Assembly: GCA_031277685.1 (NCBI GenBank)
Contig: JAITLV010000189.1
Location: forward strand, 1-43,477
DNA: 43,477 bases
Source of the DNA: Sphingobacterium sp.
GTDB lineage: Bacteria; Bacteroidota; Bacteroidia; Sphingobacteriales; Sphingobacteriaceae
Direction: 5' to 3'
Translations under genes and position numbers: made by a program
Shown: in pieces, positions 32,463 through 41,273 of the stretch
Numbering within the stretch: the stretch's first letter is position 1
Layout: each line of letters starts with the position of its first letter
Notes under the pieces: model-generated
The model's database searches: none
Told to the model about the DNA's origin: nothing
What the model saw: only the letters and a program-made list of their open reading frames with translations

Positions 32463-33493
32463 TGAACATGCAGGGTAAAGTTTTAAGCTTTGGAGAATTG
32501 TTGTTGCGGATCTGTCCCGACATCGAACAGGATTGGATTGAACAACACCAGCTACCTTTCTACGTGGGGGGAGCAGAATTGAATGTGGCCACAGCACTGG
32601 CGCTATGGAATGTACCATCGTCCTATTTATCCGCAATCCCTCCAAATGCGATTTGTGAAGGCATTGATAGTTACTTGCAAGGCAGAAATATAGATACATC
32701 TTCAATGCAATGGATCGGAGAAAGGCTGGGTATATACTATCTCCCCAAAGGAAAAGACCTAAAAAATGCTGGCGTCATCTATGATCGCGCCAACTCATCG
32801 TTTGCAAATCTCAAAGTGGGCAGTATAGATTGGGATGAGATTTTTACTGACGTCAAATGGTTTCATTTTTCAGCTATCTGCCCGGCAATCAGCCAAGATA
32901 TTGCAGATCTGTGCCTGGAAGCCGTAGCAAAAGCACAAGAGAAGGGCATTTTTGTGTCACTGGACCTTAACTACCGCGCAAAACTTTGGAAATATGGGAA
33001 AGCACCTAAAGAGATTATGCCTCAAATTGCCAGGTATTGCAACTTAATCATGGGAAATATCTGGGCAGCACATCAAATGCTTGGCACACAGTTAGACGAG
33101 CAGTTCCTACTCTCCTCTGCTGGTTATCACGAAGAAGATTTGCTGGCACAAGCAGATCGCACAAGCAAAGAAATTATTTCCGTTAATCCAATTTGTCAAT
33201 ATGTGGCTAATACCTTTCGTTTTGACCATCAAGACAAAGGAATAAGATACTATACAACGCTGTTTGACAAAGACAGCCTGATTAAGTCAACGGAATATAT
33301 TGCAGAAGAAATTTTGGATAAGGTTGGCAGTGGAGATTGTTTTATGGCAGGTCTGATTTATGGATTATACTCCAACCTATCTCCAAAAGAGACTTTAGAG
33401 TTTGCAACACTTGCCGCCTTTGATAAGCTATTTATCGCTAGCGATGCGACAACAAGTACAGTGGAAGACATAAAAAATAGAATGATAGCATGA
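32462..33493 (+). CDS. kdgK: 2-keto-3-deoxygluconate kinase (PfkB family)
   Basis: Phosphorylates KDG to KDPG. A 343-residue PfkB/ribokinase-family protein with the N-terminal substrate region FGELLLRICPD and YVGGAELNVATALA, and the C-terminal PfkB signature KVGSGDCFMAGLIYG, where D292 is the catalytic base. The family does not fix the substrate by itself; KDG is inferred from the place between uxaC and the KDPG aldolase. Its start overlaps the uxaC stop and its stop overlaps the kdgA start (ATGA), so expression of the three is tightly coupled. Confidence 0.92.
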   Translation: MNMQGKVLSFGELLLRICPDIEQDWIEQHQLPFYVGGAELNVATALALWNVPSSYLSAIPPNAICEGIDSYLQGRNIDTSSMQWIGERLGIYYLPKGKDLKNAGVIYDRANSSFANLKVGSIDWDEIFTDVKWFHFSAICPAISQDIADLCLEAVAKAQEKGIFVSLDLNYRAKLWKYGKAPKEIMPQIARYCNLIMGNIWAAHQMLGTQLDEQFLLSSAGYHEEDLLAQADRTSKEIISVNPICQYVANTFRFDHQDKGIRYYTTLFDKDSLIKSTEYIAEEILDKVGSGDCFMAGLIYGLYSNLSPKETLEFATLAAFDKLFIASDATTSTVEDIKNRMIA

Positions 33494-34134
33494 ATTTGAA
33501 AGAGATTGTATTAGATAAAATCATTGAACAAGGAACACTTCCTTTGTTCTTTCATCACGATAAAGCCGAGAGTATCGATATTCTTCGGACATTATATAGT
33601 GCAGGCATACGTGTCTTTGAATTTACAAACCGCGGTCCCGAAGCATCGGCTGTTTTTGAAAGTTTAGTTGCTGCAAGAGATCTCGATATGCCTGACCTCT
33701 ATTTAGGTATTGGTACTATAAAATCGGTTGACGAAGCGCAACAATTTCTGCAAATTGGCGCCGATTTTATTGTTTCTCCTATTGTAAACCCCTTAGTTGG
33801 CTCTCTTGTGCATGAACAGCATAAATTATGGATTCCGGGCTGTATGACTCCAACGGAAATATATACCGCACAACAACAGGAGGCCGCACTTATCAAATTG
33901 TTTCCTGCCAATATACTTGGCCCAGCATTTATGTCTTCTATCCGGGATCTTTTTAAAGGTCAGAAATTTATGCCAACAGGAGGGGTAGAAATCGAAATGG
34001 AAAACTTAAAAGCATGGTTCAAATCCGGTGTGTGTGCAGTAGGCATGGGTAGCAAGTTAATTGATCCCAAAGACACAAGTAATTTATTTGAAAACACAAA
34101 AAAAGCGCTTGAATTCGTTTCAAAAGCACGATAA
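33490..34134 (+). CDS. kdgA: KDPG aldolase
   Basis: Splits 2-keto-3-deoxy-6-phosphogluconate into pyruvate and glyceraldehyde-3-phosphate. This 214-residue class I aldolase has the conserved FEFTNRGPEA active-site strand, PGCMTPTE and the Schiff-base lysine K136 in ALIKLFPAN, followed by FMPTGGVE with the phosphate-binding glycines. Length and motifs match Eda/KdgA. It overlaps kdgK by four bases (ATGA). A 101-base gap without an obvious terminator leads to the transporter gene. Confidence 0.96.
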   Translation: MNLKEIVLDKIIEQGTLPLFFHHDKAESIDILRTLYSAGIRVFEFTNRGPEASAVFESLVAARDLDMPDLYLGIGTIKSVDEAQQFLQIGADFIVSPIVNPLVGSLVHEQHKLWIPGCMTPTEIYTAQQQEAALIKLFPANILGPAFMSSIRDLFKGQKFMPTGGVEIEMENLKAWFKSGVCAVGMGSKLIDPKDTSNLFENTKKALEFVSKAR

Positions 34135-34235
34135 CAATATAACCTGCTGGCAATGTAAAAAAAGCAAACATCCTGAAGACTTTTATTGACAGAGCGGCAG
34201 ACACACGTACAATAAATAAACTATTTAAACCCATT

Positions 34236-35678
34236 ATGATTAACACGGAGAAAAAGGGTAATTACCGTTGGGTGATATGCTCGCTACTATTTTTTGCTAC
34301 TACAATCAATTACCTGGATCGCCAGGTGCTATCCCTGACCTGGAAAGATTTTATCAGTCCAGAATTTCACTGGACAAATACGGATTATGGTAATATTACC
34401 GCATTGTTTTCGATCTTCTACGCCATCAGCATGCTTTTTGCAGGTCGCTTTGTGGATTGGATGGATACAAAAAAAGGTTTTTTGTGGGCGATCGGGATCT
34501 GGTCTATTGGCGCGATATTACATGCCTTTTGTGGTATAGCCACTTCAGGTATCGTTGCCGGAGAATGGTTTGTTGGTTTCGAAGGAGCAAAAGAAGCAAT
34601 TTCTCATGTTAACAACGTGGGTTTGGTCATGAGTGTTAGCGTCAATCTATTTATCTTTGCCCGCTTTGTTCTTGCTGTGGGTGAGGCTGGCAACTTCCCC
34701 GCTGCAATTAAAGCTACGGCGGAATATTTCCCTAAGAAAGACCGTGCACTGTCTACCAGTATTTTCAATTCAGGGGCAACAATAGGAGCATTGGCTGCTC
34801 CATTGACCATCCCAGTTATCGCAGCGCATTGGGGATGGGAGATGTCTTTTATCATTATCGGTGCTTTAGGATTTGTCTGGATGGGTTTCTGGATTTTTCT
34901 TTATAAAAAACCACATGAAAATCCGAAAGTAAATGCGGCCGAATTGGCTTATATCCACCAAGATGATCATGAACACCAAACAGAACAGACTGGAGCAACA
35001 AAACAACCTAGAACAACTATATCTGAATGCTTAAAATACAAACAAACTTGGGCTTTCGTATTTGGTAAATTTATGACCGACGGAGTTTGGTGGTTTTTCT
35101 TATTCTGGATGCCGGCTTATCTTTCGGCTGTTTATGACATCAAATCATCAGACACAGAAGGACAAATGGCCATTTTTGTGCTTTACGCAATCACCATGTT
35201 ATCTATTTATGGCGGATGGCTACCAACCTATTTTGTAGACAAAAAAGGAATGAACGCCTATGAAGGTCGTATGAAGGCCATGTTGTTATTTGCTTTTGTA
35301 CCTTTAGTTGTACTCTTCGCCCAACCCTTAGGTCACATTTCGTATTGGATACCTGTCATCTTAATCGGTTTCGCCGGAGCTGCACATCAATCCTGGTCTG
35401 CCAACATTTTTTCAACCATTGGTGACTCCTTCCCAAAACGCGCCATTGCAACTGTTACAGGAATTGGAGGACTTGCAGGAGGTGTAGGAGCGTTTATTAT
35501 CAACAAAACTTCGGGCTGGTTATTTGATTATGCAAAAGAAACCCAGATGACATTTATGGGCTTCAAAGGAGAAGAGGCGGGATATTTCATTATCTTTTCT
35601 TTCTGTGCTATCGCCTATCTAATTGCATGGGTTGTAATGAAAACACTAGTACCTAAACTTATTTTAATAAAAAATTAA
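34236..35678 (+). CDS. exuT: Hexuronate transporter, MFS anion:cation symporter family (ExuT-like)
   Basis: Inner-membrane importer predicted to bring galacturonate and glucuronate into the cytosol. It has 480 residues and about twelve transmembrane helices. The start YRWVICSLLFFATTINYLDRQ and the motif GEAGNFPAAIKATAEYFPKK are typical of ACS-family organic-acid/hexuronate carriers. The specificity call rests on the locus, since relatives carry other sugar acids. Compared with E. coli ExuT it has an extra segment after the third helix (about 105-135, IVAGEWFVGFEGAKEAISHVNN). It follows kdgA and precedes the GapN-type gene by 71 bases containing palindromes. Confidence 0.9.
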   Translation: MINTEKKGNYRWVICSLLFFATTINYLDRQVLSLTWKDFISPEFHWTNTDYGNITALFSIFYAISMLFAGRFVDWMDTKKGFLWAIGIWSIGAILHAFCGIATSGIVAGEWFVGFEGAKEAISHVNNVGLVMSVSVNLFIFARFVLAVGEAGNFPAAIKATAEYFPKKDRALSTSIFNSGATIGALAAPLTIPVIAAHWGWEMSFIIIGALGFVWMGFWIFLYKKPHENPKVNAAELAYIHQDDHEHQTEQTGATKQPRTTISECLKYKQTWAFVFGKFMTDGVWWFFLFWMPAYLSAVYDIKSSDTEGQMAIFVLYAITMLSIYGGWLPTYFVDKKGMNAYEGRMKAMLLFAFVPLVVLFAQPLGHISYWIPVILIGFAGAAHQSWSANIFSTIGDSFPKRAIATVTGIGGLAGGVGAFIINKTSGWLFDYAKETQMTFMGFKGEEAGYFIIFSFCAIAYLIAWVVMKTLVPKLILIKN

Positions 35679-35681
35679 CAT

Positions 35682-35713
35682 ATATTGCAATATTTGTATT
35701 ATATTAGCAATAT
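35682..35713. promoter_or_regulatory. Paired palindromic elements upstream of gapN
   Basis: A perfect 12-bp palindrome ATATTGCAATAT (35682-35693) is followed by the close variant ATATTAGCAATAT (35701-35713); their GCAATAT parts are 20 bases apart, about two helical turns. They lie between exuT and gapN, fitting an operator pair for a dimeric or tetrameric repressor (inference). Confidence 0.45.
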
Positions 35714-35749
35714 CTTTATAAATATCAATCTAAACCATTTTTAAAAACA

Positions 35750-37369
35750 ATGAGCTTAAACTTAGAAAGTATTTTCTACGAGGAGCAAAACATTCCCGCA
35801 GAATTTACGCTAGACGAACAGGTCGATCAAAGAGAGTTCCTTTCCAATGGAGAAATGATCTCTTGGACGGGTCAGGTTAACGAGGTTTTTTCACCAATTT
35901 GTGTAAAGACTAAGGATGGCTTGAAACGTAAGCGCATCGGTAGTTTCCCTGTTTGTACTGAAAAAGAGTCCATGGAAGCCTTAGACGCAGCTGTAAAAGC
36001 ATACGACAACGGCCGTGGAGAATGGCCAACAATGAGTGTTGCCGATCGTATTACTTGTGTTGAAAATTTCACACAGAAGATGATTGCCAAGAAGGACATT
36101 GTTGTCAAGCTTATTATGTGGGAAATTGGCAAATCCTATGCTGACTCCGTCAAAGAGTTTGATCGTACTGTAGAATACATCTATGCAACAATCGATGCAT
36201 TGAAAGATATAGACCGCGATTCTTCACGTTTTCAAATTGAACAGGGTATCGTTGCCCAAATCAGAAGATCTCCATTAGGAGTAGTCCTATGTATGGGGCC
36301 CTTCAACTATCCATTGAATGAGACCTTTACAACATTGATTCCGGCATTGATCATGGGGAATACGATGTTATTCAAACCACCTAAACATGGTACGTTATTA
36401 CATTATCCATTATTAGAAGCTTTCAGAACGAGCTTCCCTAAAGGTGTTGTCAATACAATCTATGGTCGCGGCAATAAAATTGTCCCTAGTCTAATGCAAT
36501 CCGGAAAGATCAATGTCTTAACATTAATCGGTTCAAGCCGCGTAGCTGATGAACTTAAGAAATTGCATCCAAAAGTAAACCGTCTTCGTGCAATTTTAGG
36601 TTTGGACGCAAAGAATGCAGCTATCATTACCAAAGATGCGGATTTGAACCTAGCAGTGTCCGAAACAGTATTGGGTTCACTTTCATTCAATGGTCAACGG
36701 TGTACGGCACTCAAGATCATCTATGTACATCGTAGCCTGGCACAAGAATTTTTAAAACGTCTTTCTGCAGAAGTTGCAAAATTGAAATATGGAATGCCTT
36801 GGGAAAAAGGAGTATCTTTAACTCCTCTTCCGGAAGTCAATAAGCCTGCATATTTGACGGAATGCATTGAAGATGCGAAAGCGTATGGTGCAAAAGTAGT
36901 GAATGAAAATGGTGGCCAGGTCGTGGAATCGTTCTTCTACCCGGCGATCGTTTATCCTGTCAATTCACAGATGAAGCTTTATAGAGAGGAACAATTTGGG
37001 CCGGTTATTCCAGTCGTTCCTTTTGATGATCTCGAAGAACCTATTGAATACTTAATCGGCTCTTCACACGGACAACAGGTAAGTATTTTCAGCAATAATG
37101 CAGCTGTTGTTTCATCACTAATCGATCCACTTGTTAACCAAGTGAGCCGTGTCAATCTCAATTGTCAATGCCAACGTGGGCCGGACACCTTCCCTTTTAC
37201 AGGCCGAAAGGACAGTGCAGAAGGAACATTATCAGTCGTTGACGCCTTGCGTTCGTTCTCGATCCGCTCTCTAGTTGCGACAAAATTCACAGCCGAAAAC
37301 AAGAAATTGTTAAATGAGATCGTGAGTGAAAATGAATCCAATTTCTTGAGTACAAAATATATATTCTAA
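35750..37369 (+). CDS. gapN: NADP-dependent glyceraldehyde-3-phosphate dehydrogenase-like ALDH (GapN type)
   Basis: A 539-residue aldehyde dehydrogenase superfamily protein. GapN oxidises glyceraldehyde-3-phosphate directly to 3-phosphoglycerate with NADP. GapN-like features are GPFNYPLNETFTTLIPALIMGN (oxyanion Asn at N186), FNGQRCTALKIIYVH with the nucleophile C318, and CQRGPDTFPFTGRKDS near the C-terminus. Oddly, the catalytic glutamate that lies 34 residues before the nucleophile in ALDHs (ELGGK motif) is glycine here (G284 in LGLDAKNAAII), with D286 two residues on. The enzyme may use another base or act differently. It sits at the end of the galacturonate genes, whose aldolase makes its presumed substrate, and has a terminator after it. 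Confidence 0.85.
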   Translation: MSLNLESIFYEEQNIPAEFTLDEQVDQREFLSNGEMISWTGQVNEVFSPICVKTKDGLKRKRIGSFPVCTEKESMEALDAAVKAYDNGRGEWPTMSVADRITCVENFTQKMIAKKDIVVKLIMWEIGKSYADSVKEFDRTVEYIYATIDALKDIDRDSSRFQIEQGIVAQIRRSPLGVVLCMGPFNYPLNETFTTLIPALIMGNTMLFKPPKHGTLLHYPLLEAFRTSFPKGVVNTIYGRGNKIVPSLMQSGKINVLTLIGSSRVADELKKLHPKVNRLRAILGLDAKNAAIITKDADLNLAVSETVLGSLSFNGQRCTALKIIYVHRSLAQEFLKRLSAEVAKLKYGMPWEKGVSLTPLPEVNKPAYLTECIEDAKAYGAKVVNENGGQVVESFFYPAIVYPVNSQMKLYREEQFGPVIPVVPFDDLEEPIEYLIGSSHGQQVSIFSNNAAVVSSLIDPLVNQVSRVNLNCQCQRGPDTFPFTGRKDSAEGTLSVVDALRSFSIRSLVATKFTAENKKLLNEIVSENESNFLSTKYIF

Positions 37370-37390
37370 TATACTGACTCAAAAAGTGAC

Positions 37391-37435
37391 AGCAGTAGAT
37401 CCGACATAACCTTATCTACTGCTTTCGCTTTTTTT
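37391..37435 (+). terminator. Terminator after gapN
   Basis: AGCAGTAGAT (37391-37400) pairs perfectly with ATCTACTGCT (37414-37423), followed by a T-rich run. It ends the galacturonate transcript and separates lacI from it. Confidence 0.88.
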
Positions 37436-37607
37436 AAGGCACTCATACATTCCCATAATGCGATTTTTCAAAAGATAGCTTTAATTGGCCTTTATCGTCA
37501 ACAACTCGTCTGCCAACTTCCCATTTCTCTCCTCCTATTCCTATAAACCATCGCGTTATTCAATGTACACTTGTCTGTTTTCCCAACATGACCGAGCTGT
37601 CCAATCA

Positions 37608-37628
37608 AATATTGTAGTATACAATATT
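37608..37628. promoter_or_regulatory. 21-bp palindrome upstream of lacI
   Basis: Perfect 9-bp arms AATATTGTA and TACAATATT around GTA, 145 bases before the lacI ATG. The outer ATATTG/CAATAT half-sites are the same as those in the palindrome before gapN, but more widely spaced. Confidence 0.45.
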
Positions 37629-37703
37629 ATCATAACTCGCTTTTACCAAGCGTACATGTACAGAAACAGTCATCGCAAAAGATGACACGAAAGACACCAT
37701 CCC

Positions 37704-37713
37704 TGTTGCAACA
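37704..37713. promoter_or_regulatory. TTGCAA-centred palindrome upstream of lacI
   Basis: TGTTGCAACA is a perfect 10-bp palindrome sharing the TTGCAA centre with the element upstream of gapN. Possible operator for autoregulation. Confidence 0.35.
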
Positions 37714-37772
37714 ATCAGCAAATTAGGTTTTATTGTTTTTTTTGGCTAATATTATAGTTTATTTTGCCGGTT

Positions 37773-38783
37773 ATGAGATTCGAAAACTATACAATCAAAG
37801 ATATTGCTAAAGCCCTCAACTTATCAACTTCAACGATTTCTAGAGCCCTTAGAGACAGTTATGAAATAAGTCCGGAGACCAAGAAGATTGTATTAGAATA
37901 TGCTGAAAAAATAAATTATCGCGTCAATCCGATTGCCCGAAGCCTAAAAGAACGCCGAAGTCATTCTATTGGTATTATTGTCAGCGAGATCGCAAATGAT
38001 TTCTTTTCACAAGTGATCAACGGCGTTGAATCTATTGTGTACGATAAAAATTTCCAAATCATTATTTCGCAGACACATGAATCCTCTGAAAGAGAACGAC
38101 TCAATGTTGAGTATTTAACATCACGATCTATTGACGGACTATTGATAGCACTATCTTCAGAAACAGAAGACATTGATTACCTGCATAAGCTCAAAGAACG
38201 GGGATTTCCAATTGTTTTTTTTGATCGCATTCCGCAACAGTTTGACACCTATAAAGTCATCGTGAACAATCAGCAAGGAGCCTACGACGCAACCCAGCAT
38301 CTCATAAAACTTGGAAAGAAAAAAATTGCCCATCTGACAAACTCCAAATCCTTATCTATTACGAGAGAACGATTGGAAGGTTACAAAAAGGCGTTAATGG
38401 CAAACCATATCGATTTTGACCAAAACCTGGTCAAATATTGCCAATATGGAGGGCTACATTTAGATGAAATTGAAAATGCAATCGAAGAACTTATCCAAGT
38501 TGGTTTTGATGCTATCTTTATTTCTGGGGATAAACTGACAACGGGATACTTACATGTCGTTAAAAAAAGCAACTTTAGAGATCTACAACATATTGATATT
38601 GCAGGATTTACAAATTCTAATGTTGTAGAATTATTCGCAACAAATGTCACAGCGATACGGCAACCTGCTTTCGAAATGGGGAAAATAGCGACCGAACTTT
38701 TAATCGAGCTTATCGAATCAAAATATCCGATCACAGAATTTGAAACACGGATACTTCCTACGGAACTTGTAAAAAACAGGTAA
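37773..38783 (+). CDS. LacI family transcriptional regulator
   Basis: A 336-residue repressor-type protein. The ATG at 37773 (MRFENYTIKDIAKALN) is preferred to a TTG nine bases upstream. The N-terminal LacI helix-turn-helix (about 6-52) includes YTIKDIAKALNLSTSTISRAL and the hinge region VNPIARSLKERRS. A periplasmic-binding-like sensor domain (about 60-330; SIGIIVSEIANDFFSQVINGVE) follows. It lies directly after the galacturonate genes on the same strand but beyond their terminator, so it is the likely local regulator, with KDG or a uronate as the possible effector (inference). Palindromes upstream of it and of gapN are candidate binding sites. It has its own terminator. Confidence 0.94.
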   Translation: MRFENYTIKDIAKALNLSTSTISRALRDSYEISPETKKIVLEYAEKINYRVNPIARSLKERRSHSIGIIVSEIANDFFSQVINGVESIVYDKNFQIIISQTHESSERERLNVEYLTSRSIDGLLIALSSETEDIDYLHKLKERGFPIVFFDRIPQQFDTYKVIVNNQQGAYDATQHLIKLGKKKIAHLTNSKSLSITRERLEGYKKALMANHIDFDQNLVKYCQYGGLHLDEIENAIEELIQVGFDAIFISGDKLTTGYLHVVKKSNFRDLQHIDIAGFTNSNVVELFATNVTAIRQPAFEMGKIATELLIELIESKYPITEFETRILPTELVKNR

Positions 38784-38795
38784 ATCATAATACAA

Positions 38796-38833
38796 CTAAA
38801 AAGCCCCAAGGAAATTTCCTTAGGGCTTTTTAG
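38796..38833. terminator. Bidirectional terminator between lacI and the outer-membrane protein gene
   Basis: CTAAAAAGCCC pairs with GGGCTTTTTAG, with an inner AAGGAAATTTCCTT palindrome. T tracts occur on both strands, between convergent genes. Confidence 0.92.
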
Positions 38834-38849
38834 ATACTATCAAAGATTT

Positions 38850-41273
38850 TTATTGCGCCCGATCCTTCTCTTCGTTGCTCGTGTCCTTTTTACGATAATT
38901 GTTTTTTAGGTTACCAAATTTATACGAATAGGTCAATCGTACTACCCGGCGATCTTGACGCTGTCTGATCTTAGAATCAAATTGACCAAAAGTAGTGACC
39001 AGGTTTTGATTACCCGTATTAAACAAATCACTGACGGCAAGTTTTAATGAACTCCGTTGATCTTTAAATGTCTTTGTAGCGCCCACTTCCATATCCCATC
39101 GGCCTTCCAGATCATATACACTATATTTAAAAGGCGAAAAATAGCGTAAATTGACATTTGCAGCAAGGCTCTTACCCAATTTCAAATTGTGCATTGACGT
39201 CGCTTGAAGAAGAAAAGATTTCCTGTTTACAGGAACACCTGCAATCATACCATCAAAGTCAAAATAGATTCCGGTAATGTTATTGTTCATGCTCCAGATC
39301 TTAGATACAGTGACTGGAATATTTAGGTTTAAATAGGACGTCAGATTTCGGCCTAAATTCTCTCGAATTACCCAGGTTTCACCTTTAACTGAATCCTGCC
39401 CCATACTTTCCACAATTGCATCTTTGACATCATTCACACCCAATGTTACATTATAACGTTGCAACAATGTATAATTTAATGTAAACTCATTAGAAAACTG
39501 AGGATTTAAATACGGGTTTCCACGTTCAAATGTTAATTTGTCAATATAGTAGTCAAATGGATTCAACTGCCTATAATTAGGACGTGTCACTTTTCTTGTA
39601 TAGCCAAGCGACAATACATGGTTCTCATTTAACGAATAAGTTAGATTGGCATTTGGGAAAAGTTCGAAATAATTACGTTTTACGCGTTTATTCCTTGTCA
39701 ACGAATTACCATCCGAAAACGTATATTCTCCCCTTACACCAGCCTTAAGAGCCCACTTTCCTATACTCGTATTAAAATCTAAATAAGCTGCAGCTATCTG
39801 TTCTTTATAGATAAAATGATTTGTACGCGTCGTATCATTTATCCAAAAGTCTTGTTGCTGTGAGTCTTTCTTTAGTTTTTCAAAAAGCAGATCATTGTCG
39901 GATTTCACATTCGAATATTTAGCGCCCATCTCAAGTTTTGACTTTTTTGACAAGGGATGCTCATAGTCAAACTTAGCCACATAGATATCAATTCCGATTG
40001 GCATTCCGCTGCGTTCGTTCTCCAATGGGCTAGTTGGTTGCATAGAGGGATCAAAATATTGATTGTGATAAGTAACACGCTTACTGCTCCTAAATTTGCT
40101 CCAGTCCAGGTCAACCGTAAGTTTTCGCCCATTTGAATCTATCTTAAACTCATTGTTTAGATTTGCCGAATAACGATCAAACAGTTCTTTGAAAAAAGAA
40201 GACGATCTCAATATCGTATCATAGACCGCAATAGCATTGCCTATATTAGTTCTACTATCGTTGTCATTGTATTCGGTATTATTAGAGCCATTGAATTGTA
40301 CCGTCAACGTATTTCTCGATGATGTTTTTTGTTCAATACCAAAACGATAGGAATGATTACGCTCATCTTCAACCAAAGTAGACTGTTGCTCGAAATATTT
40401 CTTTTTGCCTTCATTCTGTATAACACGATCAATAAAAAGCTTTCGATAAGACTTATCATCAGCATAGGCATATGATCCAAATAGCGTTGTATTATTTTTT
40501 TTGTAATTCAATGAAAGTGAACTATTTCCTCTAAATTTCTCACCCCTTCCCGCTGTCAGATTAAAAGTTCCATTAAAGCCTTCCAAACGATTCTTTTTAA
40601 GAACGATATTGATCGTTCCTACGGCTCCCTCAGCATCATCCTTCGCAGATCTGCTTGTAAGCACCTCTACAGATTTGATTTGATTGCCATCCGTACTTTT
40701 TAGAAAACTCAGCAACTGTTCCCCAGACATATAGGTCTGTCGTCCGTCAATCGTAACTGCTACCCCCGATTGCCCCATCAATTGTAAATTATTATTGTTA
40801 TCCAAGCTAACTCCAGGCGCTCGCTGTACGATATCCAATGCATTATTCCCTGCAGCCAACGGTGAGTTTTCTACGTTTAAGATCAGCTTACCAGGTTTAC
40901 TTTCAACCATTGGCCGTTTTCCTTCGACAGTAACTTCCTGCAATTTTTGATTGTCAGCATTCAAATGAATCACTGCAAGCGAATGGTCAGATTTATTGAT
41001 ATCAAAAGAACTACTTCGAGCTGAAGTGTATCCTACCATCTTTGTTTCAACGAGATAGCTGCCAGATTTCACATTCTCGAATTGATATTCCCCAGCTTCA
41101 TTGGTCACAGTCGCTTTTAACACAACCGTAGAGTTAGCCTTCATTAAATAAGCTGTTGCTAGGGGTAAAGGCACATTCTCTGTTGACTGCACTTTCCCCG
41201 TAACCTTTACCTGCGCTTGCACAAAGGAGACAATCAATAAATTTAAGAGTAAGAAATAAAAACACTTTTTCAT
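38850..41273 (-). CDS. Outer-membrane beta-barrel protein, TonB-receptor-like
   Basis: An 807-residue protein from the ATG at 41273 (MKKCFYFLLL), chosen over the in-frame ATG at 41285 because it begins the signal peptide (ends VQAQ). A carboxypeptidase-regulatory-like beta-sandwich (about 21-105, VTGKVQSTENVPLPLATAYL) precedes a plug-like domain (about 115-215, with SVEVLTSRSAKDDAEGAVGTINI). A large beta-barrel ends in an aromatic strand (RVVRLTYSYKFG) before a short charged tail. It matches the outer membrane beta-barrel family (OMP_b-brl_3 type), not a SusC protein; no SusD gene is beside it. Substrate is unknown. It lies downstream of the PadR-PspC pair, beyond a hairpin. Confidence 0.9.
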   Translation of the reverse strand: MKKCFYFLLLNLLIVSFVQAQVKVTGKVQSTENVPLPLATAYLMKANSTVVLKATVTNEAGEYQFENVKSGSYLVETKMVGYTSARSSSFDINKSDHSLAVIHLNADNQKLQEVTVEGKRPMVESKPGKLILNVENSPLAAGNNALDIVQRAPGVSLDNNNNLQLMGQSGVAVTIDGRQTYMSGEQLLSFLKSTDGNQIKSVEVLTSRSAKDDAEGAVGTINIVLKKNRLEGFNGTFNLTAGRGEKFRGNSSLSLNYKKNNTTLFGSYAYADDKSYRKLFIDRVIQNEGKKKYFEQQSTLVEDERNHSYRFGIEQKTSSRNTLTVQFNGSNNTEYNDNDSRTNIGNAIAVYDTILRSSSFFKELFDRYSANLNNEFKIDSNGRKLTVDLDWSKFRSSKRVTYHNQYFDPSMQPTSPLENERSGMPIGIDIYVAKFDYEHPLSKKSKLEMGAKYSNVKSDNDLLFEKLKKDSQQQDFWINDTTRTNHFIYKEQIAAAYLDFNTSIGKWALKAGVRGEYTFSDGNSLTRNKRVKRNYFELFPNANLTYSLNENHVLSLGYTRKVTRPNYRQLNPFDYYIDKLTFERGNPYLNPQFSNEFTLNYTLLQRYNVTLGVNDVKDAIVESMGQDSVKGETWVIRENLGRNLTSYLNLNIPVTVSKIWSMNNNITGIYFDFDGMIAGVPVNRKSFLLQATSMHNLKLGKSLAANVNLRYFSPFKYSVYDLEGRWDMEVGATKTFKDQRSSLKLAVSDLFNTGNQNLVTTFGQFDSKIRQRQDRRVVRLTYSYKFGNLKNNYRKKDTSNEEKDRAQ

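Larger units (their letters stand above)
37436..37772. other. Intergenic region upstream of lacI
   Basis: 337 bases with no credible ORF. It contains a 21-bp palindrome at 37608-37628, the 10-bp palindrome TGTTGCAACA at 37704-37713 and T-rich DNA before the lacI start. No exact TAnnTTTG promoter was found. Confidence 0.45.

Noticed and set aside
37485..37685. 66-codon ORF between gapN and lacI
   Set aside because: It starts at a non-ATG codon, spans the 21-bp palindrome and has no recognisable protein feature; regulatory DNA is the simpler reading.
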